Source: CAVVEQ01 sp963747315
Lineage (GTDB): Bacteria > Chloroflexota > Anaerolineae > Anaerolineales > Anaerolineaceae
Length of the DNA stretch: 33,930 bases
Direction of reading: 5' to 3'
NCBI GenBank assembly: GCA_963747315.1
Contig: CAVVEQ010000016.1
Span: 1-33,930 of the forward strand
The translations under genes and the position numbers were made by a program. Every line of letters begins with the position of its first letter. The stretch's first letter is position 1. The notes below the pieces were generated by a model. The model had not been told where the DNA came from and ran no database searches. It saw nothing but the letters and a program-made list of their open reading frames with translations. Below, in pieces: positions 18,644 to 27,607 of the stretch.

Positions 18644-20218
18644 ATGACCGGTTCTTTCCTTAGCTCCAAGCCGGTGAAATGGTTCACTGCCCGGATACAC
18701 AATTACCAAAAGACCACTCTTTATAAATGGTTCGATCGAAATCCCTGGATTTACGGTGTCATATCTGCAGTTTTAGTGATATTCATCTACTTTTGGTTCA
18801 TTACTGGAGCCAAGTGGGCATGGACCGAGTACTCCAGCACCTATGACATGCTCGCAAACGCATTTTTGCGGGGCAGCATCTCCCTGCTTGAAAAACCCTC
18901 GCAAGCGCTCATGAATCTTGAGAATCCTTACGATTATATCAATCGGGGAGGTGTCGATTACATCTGGGATGCAACATATTACAACGGTAAGTATTACCTG
19001 TACTGGGGTTTTGTTCCTGCGATTTTCGCTGCTGGCTTCAAGATGCTCCATGCAACCCGGATTGAAGATCAGCAATTGGTTTTTTTCTTTCTGGCTGGTT
19101 TGACAGTCGTGCTCTCTGCGACCTTCCATTCTCTTCGGGGTAGGTTTTTTTCCAAGTCTCCCGCCTGGACAGCCGGATTCTTCAGCCTTTCGGCTTTGCT
19201 CAGTCTCCCTCTGATCTGGATCGTCAATCGGGCGATGGTGTATGAAGCAGCAATCGCGAGTGGCCAATTTTTCCTTCTACTGGGTCTATACAGTGCCATC
19301 CGTTCAATGACCTCACCCAGGAGGTCAACGTGGCTTTTTCTGGCCGGCGTGGCTTGGGGCGCAGCGGTTAACAGCAGGGTGAATTATGCCCTGGCTGTTT
19401 TTTGGTTCGTGCTGATGATCACAGCCTTCTCCCTGATACGATTAAAAAAACCCTCGGCATGGTTTCAACCGCTGTTCTCCCTGTTTCTCCCCCTGGTTCT
19501 ATCGGCAGCTGTTTTTGGTGGATATAACTTCGCCAGGTTTGGGTCAATTCTGGAAACTGGCCATCGCTATCAACTCACAGGGGCTGGACGGCCGGAAGAG
19601 TATGGAAAGGTGGCTTCCATGCTGCACATGATTCCGAATCTTTACAATTACTTAGCGAGACCTTTTGTTTTCCAACCTGGCGAATTTCCATTTATCGACA
19701 TTCCTTACATTAAAGATGATATGTGGCCCTGGTATATTCCACGACCACCTGGAGTTTATGACGCTAAACAAATATCAGGTATCCTACTGACCATCCCCAT
19801 CCTATGGCTAATTCTTCTCCCAGTCCTTAAACCGACGGAGATGGTCTGGGCTTGGGTAAAGGAGAAATCCGTTCCAAAGAATCGCACGGACCCAGAACTC
19901 AAATGGGTCTGGGGAATGGTCTTGGGTTCAGCAGGGGTCCTGCTTGCTTCCGTGGCAGTTTTCAAAGCAGCAAATATGCGATACCTGGTGGATATCCTTC
20001 CACTTCTTTTCCTCCTGGTCGGTTTGAGTGTTTGGTGGACTTTCACGTTCTTGGCGGAAAAACCGGGGTGGCGGTATTTTTTGATCCTCATTGTGCTAAT
20101 TCTCGGTCTGGCTGGGATCATCCTGGGGCTGCTGGCTGGATTTATGGTACCTCCATTCCGGTTCGAAAATATCAATCCCTCTTTGTATAACCTGATCGCA
20201 GATTTCCTGAACGGGTAA
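18644..20218 (+). CDS. GT-C-type membrane glycosyltransferase-like protein
   Basis: 524 residues from ATG 18644 (MTGSFLSSKPVKWF); the frame is open 22 codons further. Neither start has a clear ribosome-binding site. The protein starts with a short basic cytoplasmic stretch, then a first helix (GVISAVLVIFIYFWFITG), then a periplasmic loop with acidic residues (WTEYSSTYDMLANAF) where GT-C enzymes carry their catalytic or metal-binding acids. About ten more helices follow, plus an extended loop (GSILETGHRYQLTGAGRPEE) and a C-terminal helix pair. The layout matches lipid-phosphate-sugar-dependent enzymes (PMT/ArnT-like group) but no family is certain. Its stop overlaps the next start (TAATG), implying coupled translation. 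It probably transfers sugars outside the membrane in an envelope glycan pathway. Confidence 0.65.
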   Translation: MTGSFLSSKPVKWFTARIHNYQKTTLYKWFDRNPWIYGVISAVLVIFIYFWFITGAKWAWTEYSSTYDMLANAFLRGSISLLEKPSQALMNLENPYDYINRGGVDYIWDATYYNGKYYLYWGFVPAIFAAGFKMLHATRIEDQQLVFFFLAGLTVVLSATFHSLRGRFFSKSPAWTAGFFSLSALLSLPLIWIVNRAMVYEAAIASGQFFLLLGLYSAIRSMTSPRRSTWLFLAGVAWGAAVNSRVNYALAVFWFVLMITAFSLIRLKKPSAWFQPLFSLFLPLVLSAAVFGGYNFARFGSILETGHRYQLTGAGRPEEYGKVASMLHMIPNLYNYLARPFVFQPGEFPFIDIPYIKDDMWPWYIPRPPGVYDAKQISGILLTIPILWLILLPVLKPTEMVWAWVKEKSVPKNRTDPELKWVWGMVLGSAGVLLASVAVFKAANMRYLVDILPLLFLLVGLSVWWTFTFLAEKPGWRYFLILIVLILGLAGIILGLLAGFMVPPFRFENINPSLYNLIADFLNG

Positions 20219-21796
20219 TGAATATCCTCCATTTTCGTAAGTCGCTAACCATTCCAGACTGGATAACCATTCTAGTTCTTTTCATTTTCTTTTGTCTTGG
20301 GTGTTCCGTTTATACCCATTTCGGGTTAAGTTGGGACGAGCCAACGCAATTACAGCTTGGTATCGAGAATTTCCGCTATGTCTTCAAAGGAGATCCCGCT
20401 CTACTTGTTAATAAAGACCGCTGGTATGGGCCGCTTTTTGAGATCTTCCTCGTTGGTGCGCAAAGCCGGGGAAGCCTAGACCGGATCTTTCTCAGCCGGC
20501 ATTTATTGAACTTCCTGGCATTCTTTATCGGTCTGGCTGTTTTTTACGTGTTGGCGAAAAAGTACACTAGAAGCGGCTGGCTGGGATTGGTCGGTGTTGT
20601 GTGTTTCATCCTATCGCCGCGTATATTCGCGGATGCATTTTACAACTCCAAAGATATTCCCTTCCTGGCAGCCTATACTATCTGCTTGTTTTCCCTCCTC
20701 TGGTTATTGGAAAAACCCACCCCATTTAGGGCTGCCTTGCACGGGCTTTTTACCGCGGCATTACTCGCTATTCGCCTTCCGGGTTTGACCATTCCTGCGC
20801 TCACGCTGCTTGGGTTGGTGATCGAAGTGCTCTCAAAGCGGGTTAACTGGAGACCATCGCTCCGTACCTACTTTATATATCTTGTGGATCACAGGGGTTT
20901 TTACGATTATCTTCTGGCCTGCACTTTGGCTAAATCCGGTCTCAGGATTCAAAGAGGCATTTGTTTTCATGAGCCGCTTTCCACATAATAGCGAGATGCT
21001 CTATCTCGGAAAGTTGATTCCCGATTCCTCACCGCCCTGGCACTATGTGCTGGTTTGGATCGGGATCACCACACCTATCCTATACCTGGTTGGTTTTCTC
21101 GCCGGGTTGATCGCCATTCTTCTCAGAATGATCAAAGCGTTTTTGAATTCTCCTGAGCAGTTCAATCCTGGTCGTAGAAACGACTTGATCATTGTTTGCG
21201 CCTTCCTTGGTCCGCTCATCAGTGTAATTTGTTTACAATCCAGCCTTTATAGTGGTTGGAGGCAGATGTACTTCCTTTACACTCCTTTCTTCTTGGTGAT
21301 GCTTTCCGGGTTCAGGGTTTTTTTCGATTGGCTGCAAGAACATACCCGGCAGCGCCTTGCAATGATAATTTGCGGGGTCCTGCTCCTTATTGGGATTCTT
21401 CCAACAGCCTCATGGATGGTCAAGTACCACCCATACCAAAATGTATATTTCAACCGCCTGGCAGGTGCGGATATGAAAACTATTCAACAGCGTTTTCCAC
21501 TCGATTACTGGGGATTAGCATACCAGAAGGGGGTTCAAGCGATCCTTTCGATGGATGATCGGTCAAAAATCACCATATTTGTAGAAAGCCAACAACAAGC
21601 TCTTGGATTGCTTACTCCAGCTGAATCAAAGCGCATTTTTCTCGCGGGCGACCTGGGTGAGGCGGATTACTTCCTTGGTAATTACAAGGATATCAGACGA
21701 TTTCCTTATCCCTTCTCAAATGAGATTTTTTCCACGATCATCGGGAATGCGAAGATCCTCTCAGTTTATAAGCTGACGGAGGAAGAAAAGCAGTGA
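20218..21796 (+). CDS. GT-C-type (GT39/PMT-like) membrane glycosyltransferase; one frameshift
   Basis: About 526 residues. ATG 20218 overlaps the stop of the preceding gene by one base. After the first helix comes THFGLSWDEPTQLQLG, the WDE acidic motif placed exactly where GT39/GT83-type enzymes carry the catalytic aspartate or glutamate. DAFYNSKDIPFLAAY in the second conserved loop is also typical. The frame switches near 20885, between RTYFIYLV and WITGVFTIIFWPALWLNP. About eleven helices precede a periplasmic C-terminal domain (KTIQQRFPLDYWGLAYQKG, FVESQQQALGLL), which resembles the soluble tails of these enzymes. The donor is probably a polyprenyl-phosphate sugar. The acceptor is unknown. 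It is coupled with the upstream GT-C gene. Confidence 0.75.
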
Positions 21797-22137
21797 CGGG
21801 GAAGAAATAACGAAGCAATTTTCTATCCAAACAGTGATTTAATCCTCAAAATACAGCAAATAAGTGGGGGGGGTTGCATGAAAGGTGAAAAATCCAACGA
21901 ATTTCTCCTGGCAATATTATTTTTTGAACATTTGATTTCGAAGGATTCGTGAATAATTATCACAAACCAACCCAGGAAAAAAAGAAAACACTGCCCATTC
22001 ACTATCGCATTTTATTTCATCTGTAGACTCATTTTTCATTCCCCCCGACCCTTTGTTATTAAAATCCTAATAATTCTCTAGTAACATATTAAGATAAATA
22101 TCATCTAATTTATATAATATTATAGGTGGAGGTCTCT
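21797..22137 (+). other. Intergenic region, AT-rich, upstream of the thiol-redox operon
   Basis: 340 bases without a confident gene. A run of eight G at 21866-21873 stands five bases before an ATG (21878) that opens a 24-codon frame to 21952 (MKGEKSNEFLLAILFFEHL...). This could be a small protein but has no other support. A TATAAT at 22113-22118 is so close to the ribosome-binding site (GGTGGAGG) of the next gene that it would leave almost no leader, so I do not call it a promoter. Confidence 0.4.
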
Positions 22138-22752
22138 ATGAAAATTTTTACTTTATCAGTGTTTGTCTTAGTCTCATCTCTTTTCCTTGTCGCATGCGCA
22201 GCACCAGTAATTCCAAGTGAGGTTATCCCTGCTGAGCAAGCTCCGCAGCCGGTTGAAACTATTCCTCCCCCGGATTCAGAACCTGCGTCAGAATCGACGA
22301 ATGTTGCCACTGGCTGGCAGAATGAAGTTTTAATTGATGTGAATACGCAATCAGATTTTCGGATTTCCGATTTTGCCGGAAAGGTGGTGCTTTTGGAGAC
22401 CATGGCAATGTGGTGCACAACTTGTAAACGCCAGCAGCAGGAAGTTGTTGCCCTTCATCAAACCCTTGGCGAAAGGGATGATCTGGTAAGCGTGGTTCTC
22501 GATGTGGATCCCAACGAAGATTCAAAATCGCTCGCACAATACAGCATCGACAATGGGTTTAATTGGATCTACGCTGTATCCACCTCAGAAGTAAGCAAGG
22601 GGCTCGCGTCTACGTTCGGAAATCAATTCCTGAATCCGTCCTCCGCGCCTATGCTGATCATTGATAAAGATGGGGTCGCTCACCCCTTGGCATTTGGTGT
22701 TAAATCAGCCAACGATCTTCTTGCCCAGCTGCAACCCTTCCTAATTGATTAA
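22138..22752 (+). CDS. TlpA/thioredoxin-like lipoprotein
   Basis: 204 residues, clean frame. ATG 22138 is chosen because GGTGGAGG lies just upstream and the longer GTG reading overlaps it. A lipoprotein signal peptide ends at Cys20 (FLVAC), followed by a Pro/Glu-rich linker of about 35 residues. The thioredoxin fold starts near residue 62: FRISDFAGKVVLLETMAMW, then the redox centre CTTC (Cys93, Cys96), later SAPMLIIDKDGVA with the cis-proline-like SAP. It is anchored outside the membrane and should reduce or exchange disulfides there. The gene lies 30 bases upstream of a CcdA-like transporter gene that would supply electrons from cytoplasmic thioredoxin. Targets may be cytochrome c cysteines, peroxide defence or other secreted thiols. 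Confidence 0.85.
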   Translation: MKIFTLSVFVLVSSLFLVACAAPVIPSEVIPAEQAPQPVETIPPPDSEPASESTNVATGWQNEVLIDVNTQSDFRISDFAGKVVLLETMAMWCTTCKRQQQEVVALHQTLGERDDLVSVVLDVDPNEDSKSLAQYSIDNGFNWIYAVSTSEVSKGLASTFGNQFLNPSSAPMLIIDKDGVAHPLAFGVKSANDLLAQLQPFLID

Positions 22753-22782
22753 TTCGAAGAAAATCGAAAAGGTGAAACCGAG

Positions 22783-23454
22783 ATGGAACAGAATATCACC
22801 AGCTTCACGCTTGGGCTGATCGCAGCCGGCAGCCCATGCGTGATCCCGCTGTATCCTGGTTTCCTGGCCTATCTTGCAGCCCAATCTTCTGCCGGGATCC
22901 AGGTGAAACGCCAATATCTTGGTTTTTTTGTGCTGGCTGGTGTGCTCCTGATGATGCTCATCCTGGGTGGCTTAATCGCCCTGCTGAGTATCTCAATCGG
23001 AAGCGCGATGAAATACTTGATACCAGTGGTGGACCTGGTCATCATCTTCCTGGGGGTCCTCCTGCTCTTCAACGTCAATCCATTTAAACAGATCCGTACC
23101 ATCCGATCCCCGGTATTAAAAAATCCGTACGTGAATGCTTTTATTTACGGGATGTTATACGCGCCAATCTCGCTTCCCTGCTCAGGAGCCTTACTGATCA
23201 GCATTTTTGCCATATCGTTGAGCAACCAGGAAGTGCTAAGCCGGTTATCCACCTTTCTCTGGTTCGGTTTGGGTTTTGGGATTCCCCTCCTCGTCCTTTC
23301 CCTGATGGCGGGGGCAGCCCAGAAATCACTGACCGGTTTTTTCGTACGGTACAACCGCTGGATTAACATCGGGGCTGGCCTTCTATTAATTGGAATCGGG
23401 ATCTACGATCTTAACTTGAATAAAGACCTCCTCGGTTGGCCGGGTAATGTTTGA
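22783..23454 (+). CDS. ccdA: CcdA-like transmembrane thiol-disulfide electron transporter
   Basis: 223 residues with six helices and clean frame. ATG 22783 follows the TlpA-like gene by 30 bases, with GAAAAGG upstream. The two helix-breaking proline-cysteine motifs of CcdA/DsbD-beta are present: SPCVIPLYPGFLAYL (Cys19) in helix 1 and SLPCSGALL (Cys133) in helix 4. These two cysteines form the moving disulfide that carries electrons from thioredoxin across the membrane. Helices 2-3 (GVLLMMLILGGLIALLSI, LIPVVDLVIIFLGVLLLF) and 5-6 (LWFGLGFGIPLLVLSLM, INIGAGLLLIGIGIYDL) complete the pattern. With the TlpA-like lipoprotein it forms a two-gene reductive relay. Function in cytochrome c maturation cannot be proved, since no heme lyase gene is in the window. 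Confidence 0.85.
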   Translation: MEQNITSFTLGLIAAGSPCVIPLYPGFLAYLAAQSSAGIQVKRQYLGFFVLAGVLLMMLILGGLIALLSISIGSAMKYLIPVVDLVIIFLGVLLLFNVNPFKQIRTIRSPVLKNPYVNAFIYGMLYAPISLPCSGALLISIFAISLSNQEVLSRLSTFLWFGLGFGIPLLVLSLMAGAAQKSLTGFFVRYNRWINIGAGLLLIGIGIYDLNLNKDLLGWPGNV

Positions 23455-23497
23455 TGCAAAAGATCCGAAAGTTTTGCCCTCCATACGCAAGAAAAAT

Positions 23498-23526
23498 GAC
23501 CTGTCGATTTGACAGGTCTTTTATTA
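23498..23526. terminator. Bidirectional intrinsic terminator between convergent genes
   Basis: A perfect 8-bp stem GACCTGTC (23498-23505) with GACAGGTC (23511-23518) has a five-base loop. On the plus strand it is followed by TTTTATTA. On the minus strand the stem is followed by ATTTTTC. It lies between the stop of the CcdA-like gene (plus) and the stop of the PhnB-like gene (minus), so it can end both transcripts. Confidence 0.85.
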
Positions 23527-23539
23527 CGATTTAAACAAA

Positions 23540-24016
23540 TCACCCATCATCGTACGCTTTTCGTAATATCCCCATATCCAGCTTTTTCATCTTCAACATG
23601 GCTTGCATTATATTATGGGTTTTGGCTAGGTCCTTTCCATCCATCATCTCCAGAAATTCATTGAGGACAATTTGCCAGGAAACACCAAAGCGATCCTTCA
23701 GCCAACCGCACTGACTCTCTTCCCCGCCATCCGCGGTCAATTTCTCCCAAAGTCGGTCCACTTCCTCCTGGGAATCGCAATGTACCAACAAGGACATTGC
23801 TTCGGTGAATTTAAATTCAGGGCCTCCGTTTAGGGCTATGAATTCCTGCCCGTCAAGTTCAAAGGCGACGGTCATGACCGATCCCGGTTCCCCGGGTGTA
23901 CCCTCCGCGTAGCGGCTTATTGATGTTATTTTTGAATTCTTAAAAAGAGAAGTGTAAAGCCTGGCGGCTTCCTCTGCCTTCCCGTCGTACCAAAGATGCG
24001 TGGTGATTTTCTGCAT
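23540..24016 (-). CDS. PhnB-like VOC-superfamily protein
   Basis: 158 residues, clean. The start is set at ATG 24016 because GGAGGAAAAGATC directly precedes it; the upstream ATG 24031 overlaps this ribosome-binding site. The protein begins QKITTHLWYDGKAEEAARLY, then VMTVAFELDGQEFIALNGG and AMSLLVHCDSQEEVDRLWEK, and GWLKDRFGVSWQIV. This is the pattern of the PhnB/3-demethylubiquinone-9-methyltransferase-like branch of the vicinal-oxygen-chelate fold. These proteins are often annotated as methyltransferases, but no SAM-binding motif is present. Metal ligands and activity are unproven. It is convergent with the CcdA-like gene. Confidence 0.85.
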   Translation of the reverse strand: MQKITTHLWYDGKAEEAARLYTSLFKNSKITSISRYAEGTPGEPGSVMTVAFELDGQEFIALNGGPEFKFTEAMSLLVHCDSQEEVDRLWEKLTADGGEESQCGWLKDRFGVSWQIVLNEFLEMMDGKDLAKTHNIMQAMLKMKKLDMGILRKAYDDG

Positions 24017-24147
24017 GATCTTTTCCTCCATGCGAAATTAATTGGATAAACATCACCGAATATAGCATATTTAAAGAATTGAAATCAAGTAATGACCGGG
24101 TTAAAAGCCGACCGGTTCTCATTCAAAATAGGAACAGTGAAAAATGG

Positions 24148-25137
24148 TCAGGTTTTGCGCAATCTATCCAACCGCCATTCACTACGGTCGGAGAACTTTT
24201 GCGGGTCCATATCCAGCATTTTCCAATTCTGGAGCACGAAATTCAGGAGTGAAAGACCGCGTGCTGCAATAAATGCGTCAATTTCACCGTCCCACCGTTC
24301 CGGCCAGGGGGAGATATCGCGGTAGCCTTCTTCGAAAGCAGCACGCATGCGGGGATAGTCGTCTTCGTCCTGGTAGTAGTACAGCGAAATGGCAATATCC
24401 TGCACCGGCCAACCAAAGATCAGGTCCTCGAAGTCAATAGGGGATAATGTACCTTTCCATGCGCGGATATTCCATTGGTGGAGATCACCATGCATAACCC
24501 TGGTTTTCTCCCCGCTTTCAACCAGACGATTTATGGCAGATTCTGCACGGTGGTTCCAAAATTGGAACTTTTCGCGTTGCCCGGGGGTCATCATTCCCGA
24601 AGTCCTCGCATCGAAGATCACAACCGGCTCAGGGAAGTAAAAAACCCGGTCGAACCGGAGAATATCTCGTTCGCTGGCAAATTGAAAATTACTGGCTTGT
24701 TCGTGCAACTGCGCCATCAGCCGCCCCTGCAAACAAATGTTTTCATGCGTAAGCCTGGATGCCAGGTCCACTCCCGGAACCCAGGAGAAAACGGCGCAGG
24801 TTCTTTCTTCTGGAACGCCGGGTGCCATTGCACTGGTGACAAGTCTCCCATCGCGTGCCAGTAGCGGCCGGGGAACACTGAGAGTGGTATCCCGGGCTAG
24901 CGCCTCCAACCATTCCATCTCAGCCTCGGTATGATCGCGTGTATGACCTCCCTCGGGCAAACTAACTCGCAGGATATACCTATCGTCGGGAGTATCAACT
25001 CTGAAGATTGCGTTGAGGTGGTTGGTGAGTAATCTTAACTGTTGGAAATTAAGGTTGTAAAGATTCAGCGCGTTCAGGGCGAGCGCGCGCAACCTGGCTC
25101 CACGCCCTCGCTTGGAGAGTTTATCGAATTGTTTCAT
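24148..25137 (-). CDS. Aminoglycoside phosphotransferase (APH)-family kinase
   Basis: 329 residues with intact frame. The kinase-like fold shows a nucleotide-binding N lobe (NAIFRVDTPDDRYILRVSLP, lysine replaced by arginine in ILRV), a hinge (FSWVPGVDL), the catalytic loop MHGDLHQWNI (His216-Asp218, Asn223) and the metal-binding IDFEDL (Asp235). The family includes aminoglycoside, homoserine and choline kinases. Nothing shows which substrate is used, so it should not be read as a resistance gene. ATG 25137 lies 14 bases after the stop of the aldo/keto reductase gene, so the two are probably cotranscribed. No strong ribosome-binding site is seen, which fits translational coupling. Confidence 0.85.
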   Translation of the reverse strand: MKQFDKLSKRGRGARLRALALNALNLYNLNFQQLRLLTNHLNAIFRVDTPDDRYILRVSLPEGGHTRDHTEAEMEWLEALARDTTLSVPRPLLARDGRLVTSAMAPGVPEERTCAVFSWVPGVDLASRLTHENICLQGRLMAQLHEQASNFQFASERDILRFDRVFYFPEPVVIFDARTSGMMTPGQREKFQFWNHRAESAINRLVESGEKTRVMHGDLHQWNIRAWKGTLSPIDFEDLIFGWPVQDIAISLYYYQDEDDYPRMRAAFEEGYRDISPWPERWDGEIDAFIAARGLSLLNFVLQNWKMLDMDPQKFSDRSEWRLDRLRKT

Positions 25138-25151
25138 CTAAACTGGTTTTT

Positions 25152-26135
25152 TTACCAGCGCTGGTGCACCAGTTCGCGAATATACCGGTCGTAAATGGCA
25201 CGGGTGGTTTTCATGGCTTCTTCAGAAAGCGCGGGCAGATCGGCAGCGGCGAAGTTCTCCTCCGCCTGGGAGGGGCGTTTGGCGCCCGGGATGGCACAGG
25301 TGACCGCGTCGAACATAAGGATCCAGCGCAGGGCGAACTGGGTCAGGGTCATTCCCGCTGGGCAGATGGCTTTCAAATCTTCGACCGCTTTGAGGCCGGT
25401 TTCATAATCCACCCCCGAGAAAGTTTCTCCTACATCGAATGATTCCCCATGCCGGTTGAAATCACGGTGGTCATCCTTGCCAAACACAGAATCCGGTTTA
25501 AGCTTGCCGGTAAGCATGCCCGAGGCTAACGGAACCCGTGCCAGGATGCCGACCTTCCGTTTTTTCGCCTGCTCGAAAAACAGCTCGGCGGGGCGCTGGC
25601 GGAAAATATTGAAGATGATCTGGATGCTCTGCACGTTGGGGTACTCGATCGCCTTCAGGGCTTCCTCCACCTTTTCCACACTCACCCCGTAAAAGCGCAG
25701 TTTGCCCTGTTTCACCAGGTCATCCAGGATTCCGTAGAGCTCAGGTTGGTAGAAGGTAGAAGGAGGCGGGCAGTGAAGCTGGAGGAGGTCAATGCAATCT
25801 GTATCCAGGTTTTTCAGGCTGCGCTCAACGAAGGCGGTGAGGTTGTCGCGATTGTAGCCAGCCGCGGTGTGTGGATCCAACCGGCGGCCGGCCTTGGTGG
25901 CGATGAAGATCTTCTCGCGGCTCTCCTTGCGCAGCTTCGCGCACAAGCGTTCACTCAGCCCGTCTCCATAGACGTCAGCGGTATCAAAGAAATTCACTCC
26001 CGTCTCGATGGATTTATGCAGCGCTGCCAGGGATTCCTTATCATCCACCTGCCCCCAGGCACTTCCAATCGCCCATGCGCCAAAGCTTAAAGCTGAGATT
26101 TTCCAGCCGGTTCTTCCCAATTCACGATATTGCAT
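25152..26135 (-). CDS. Aldo/keto reductase
   Basis: 327 residues, clean frame, start ATG 26135 with a strong GGAGGG ribosome-binding site. The AKR tetrad is complete: Asp51 (NFFDTADVYG), Tyr56, Lys81 (IATKAG) and His121 (LLQLHCP). The NADPH-binding C-terminal part is present (ILARVPLASGMLTGKL, then AIPGAKRPSQAEEN). The sequence belongs to the single-domain stress and general reductases close to YghZ/Tas/oxidoreductase groups. It reduces aldehydes or ketones with NADPH; the physiological substrate is unknown. The APH-type kinase gene follows 14 bases downstream. Confidence 0.92.
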   Translation of the reverse strand: MQYRELGRTGWKISALSFGAWAIGSAWGQVDDKESLAALHKSIETGVNFFDTADVYGDGLSERLCAKLRKESREKIFIATKAGRRLDPHTAAGYNRDNLTAFVERSLKNLDTDCIDLLQLHCPPPSTFYQPELYGILDDLVKQGKLRFYGVSVEKVEEALKAIEYPNVQSIQIIFNIFRQRPAELFFEQAKKRKVGILARVPLASGMLTGKLKPDSVFGKDDHRDFNRHGESFDVGETFSGVDYETGLKAVEDLKAICPAGMTLTQFALRWILMFDAVTCAIPGAKRPSQAEENFAAADLPALSEEAMKTTRAIYDRYIRELVHQRW

Positions 26136-26197
26136 GATCTTCCCTCCGGTTTATTTTGTCTAATTATCCCATGAGTGGTGCTTGTGATTTCTTTCTC

Positions 26198-26824
26198 TTA
26201 CCAAATATTCCTATGAATTTTCCTCTGCACATCTATCGGGTATTGCGTGATCCGCCTTGCACTTTCCGCCGGGAAACCGAGAGCCAGGTAGCAAGGAACC
26301 TCATATCCAGCCGGGATATGCAGGATCTTCCGCAGGCTTTTCCGTTCATTTTCAAAGGGGATGCGGGTCACTCCGAAGATTCCCTCGCTGGCTGCTGCAA
26401 GAAGGATGTTTTCAATACAGCACCATATCGATGCCAGGCAGTTCAACGAGCTTAAAGCCTCAGGTTTTAAGAGCGGTCCGGAGGAATAAAAGCAGGGAAG
26501 GATCAAAACGCTGGCGCTCAGGAGCATCGAATGCTGCTTCGGTATGGCATCGATATAGCATTCCCGCTGGGAGGGTTCCACCATACCCCAGCGATCGACG
26601 ATATTGGTTGCGCCTTTGATCGTTTCCGGGGCATGAATGTGCTTCACAATCTCAACCCGTTTCTCAGGATCCTGAACCAGGATGAATTCCCAGCGGCGCA
26701 AATGATCATTCGTTGGTGCTTTCAAGCCTGCTTCCAGGATTTTCAATATGATTTCACCAGGGATCTCCTTGGGGGCAAAATCACGAATGGTTTGCCTTGC
26801 TGCGATAGTCTCATAGATATCCAT
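26198..26824 (-). CDS. Nitroreductase-family flavoprotein
   Basis: 208 residues, clean. The N terminus MDIYETIAARQTIRDFAPKE has the Arg-x-x-(I/V)-R-x-F phosphate-binding motif of FMN nitroreductases, followed by ILEAGLKAPTNDHLRRWEFI. The C-terminal part carries IENILLAAASEGIFGVTRIP and EVPCYLALGFPAE, the usual second FMN-binding and dimer elements. Members are NAD(P)H-dependent dimeric FMN enzymes that reduce nitro groups, quinones, or dehalogenate and oxidise small molecules. No specific subfamily can be named. It is 62 bases upstream of the aldo/keto reductase gene on the same strand. Confidence 0.88.
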   Translation of the reverse strand: MDIYETIAARQTIRDFAPKEIPGEIILKILEAGLKAPTNDHLRRWEFILVQDPEKRVEIVKHIHAPETIKGATNIVDRWGMVEPSQRECYIDAIPKQHSMLLSASVLILPCFYSSGPLLKPEALSSLNCLASIWCCIENILLAAASEGIFGVTRIPFENERKSLRKILHIPAGYEVPCYLALGFPAESARRITQYPIDVQRKIHRNIW

Positions 26825-27046
26825 CTTATCTCCATAACTGCAGCGAATTTCTCGAGTATCATTTTTCCGGTAAGCCTACCGATAACAATTAAGTTAATCT
26901 TGAGCCAGTGAAACCATTTTTCAGTAATTTATTGATTTGGATGATCAACTAATAATGACCGGAGTACGGCATGGACCATCGAGTAAACATACCCGTAAAG
27001 TAAATGTGGTACGAAGCCTGCTTTTTTGGTGTCGCCTATACTTCTA

Positions 27047-27607
27047 TCAATAATCATTATTTTTTCGAGATATGCGGCGCATTCTTGGAAAAAGAAAAGG
27101 TGTCTGTGACTTGTAATCAACATACGCCTGCCCGAACCTGGCTTCCAGCTCCCGCTCTTCCACCTTTTTGACATAGGTCAGTAGCAATCCCCCAAAGATG
27201 AGTACAGCCAGGATCGAAGAAATGGAGCCAACCACGATCGCGATCCCCAGGTAACCCAGCAGGGTCCCGAAGACCATTGGGTTACGGCAATATTGATATA
27301 CCCCGTCTACAAGAAGCTTTTGGGTGGCCATCACTGGTATTGGTGTTCCGCTCGCCCTGGAGAACTGGGAGTAGACAGTGCTGAAAGCAAACGCAAACCC
27401 GGTTATGGCCATCAGGATGCCGAGGATCTCATTCCATGGTCCAAAATCGAGCGGAGAAAAACCGAATTTCACATCCAACGCGGGGAAAACCACGATCAAC
27501 AAATAGGGGATCAGGAATACAAAGAGGGTTCCCCCCACGAGCGCCGAAAACAGGATTCGCGCCCACAGAGGATATTCCTTGCTTGCCCATTTTTCAAACC
27601 TGTTCAT
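27047..27607 (-). CDS. Isoprenylcysteine carboxyl methyltransferase (ICMT/PEMT)-like membrane protein
   Basis: 186 residues, clean. Four to five helices (ILFSALVGGTLFVFLIPYLL, EILGILMAITGFAFAFSTVY, GTLLGYLGIAIVVGSISSI, AVLIFGGLLLTYVKKV) precede the conserved C-terminal methyltransferase signature. That signature has GVYQYCRNPMVFG (arginine and RNPM for SAM binding), then KKVEERELEARFGQAYVDYK and TPFLFPR. Bacterial members methylate small lipophilic substrates or lipids, and proteins with a CAAX end are not expected here. ATG 27607 is supported by GGGAGGGTGAAAA upstream. Substrate unknown. Confidence 0.85.
   Translation of the reverse strand: MNRFEKWASKEYPLWARILFSALVGGTLFVFLIPYLLIVVFPALDVKFGFSPLDFGPWNEILGILMAITGFAFAFSTVYSQFSRASGTPIPVMATQKLLVDGVYQYCRNPMVFGTLLGYLGIAIVVGSISSILAVLIFGGLLLTYVKKVEERELEARFGQAYVDYKSQTPFLFPRMRRISRKNNDY

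Noticed and set aside
18313..18702. Minus-strand frame upstream of the GT-C genes
   Set aside because: Low-complexity, no motif or ribosome-binding site; overlaps the probable promoter and start region of the plus-strand genes.
22113..22118. TATAAT box before the TlpA-like gene
   Set aside because: Transcription would start at the ribosome-binding site itself; the region is generally AT-rich so the match is weak.
24148..25137. Reading the APH-type kinase as an antibiotic-resistance gene
   Set aside because: The fold is shared by many small-molecule kinases, and the neighbours (aldo/keto reductase) give no resistance context.
26929..27174. Minus-strand frame overlapping the 3' end of the ICMT-like gene
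   Set aside because: Most of it is another frame of the ICMT gene; the tail has no recognisable features. The gap 26825-27046 looks empty.
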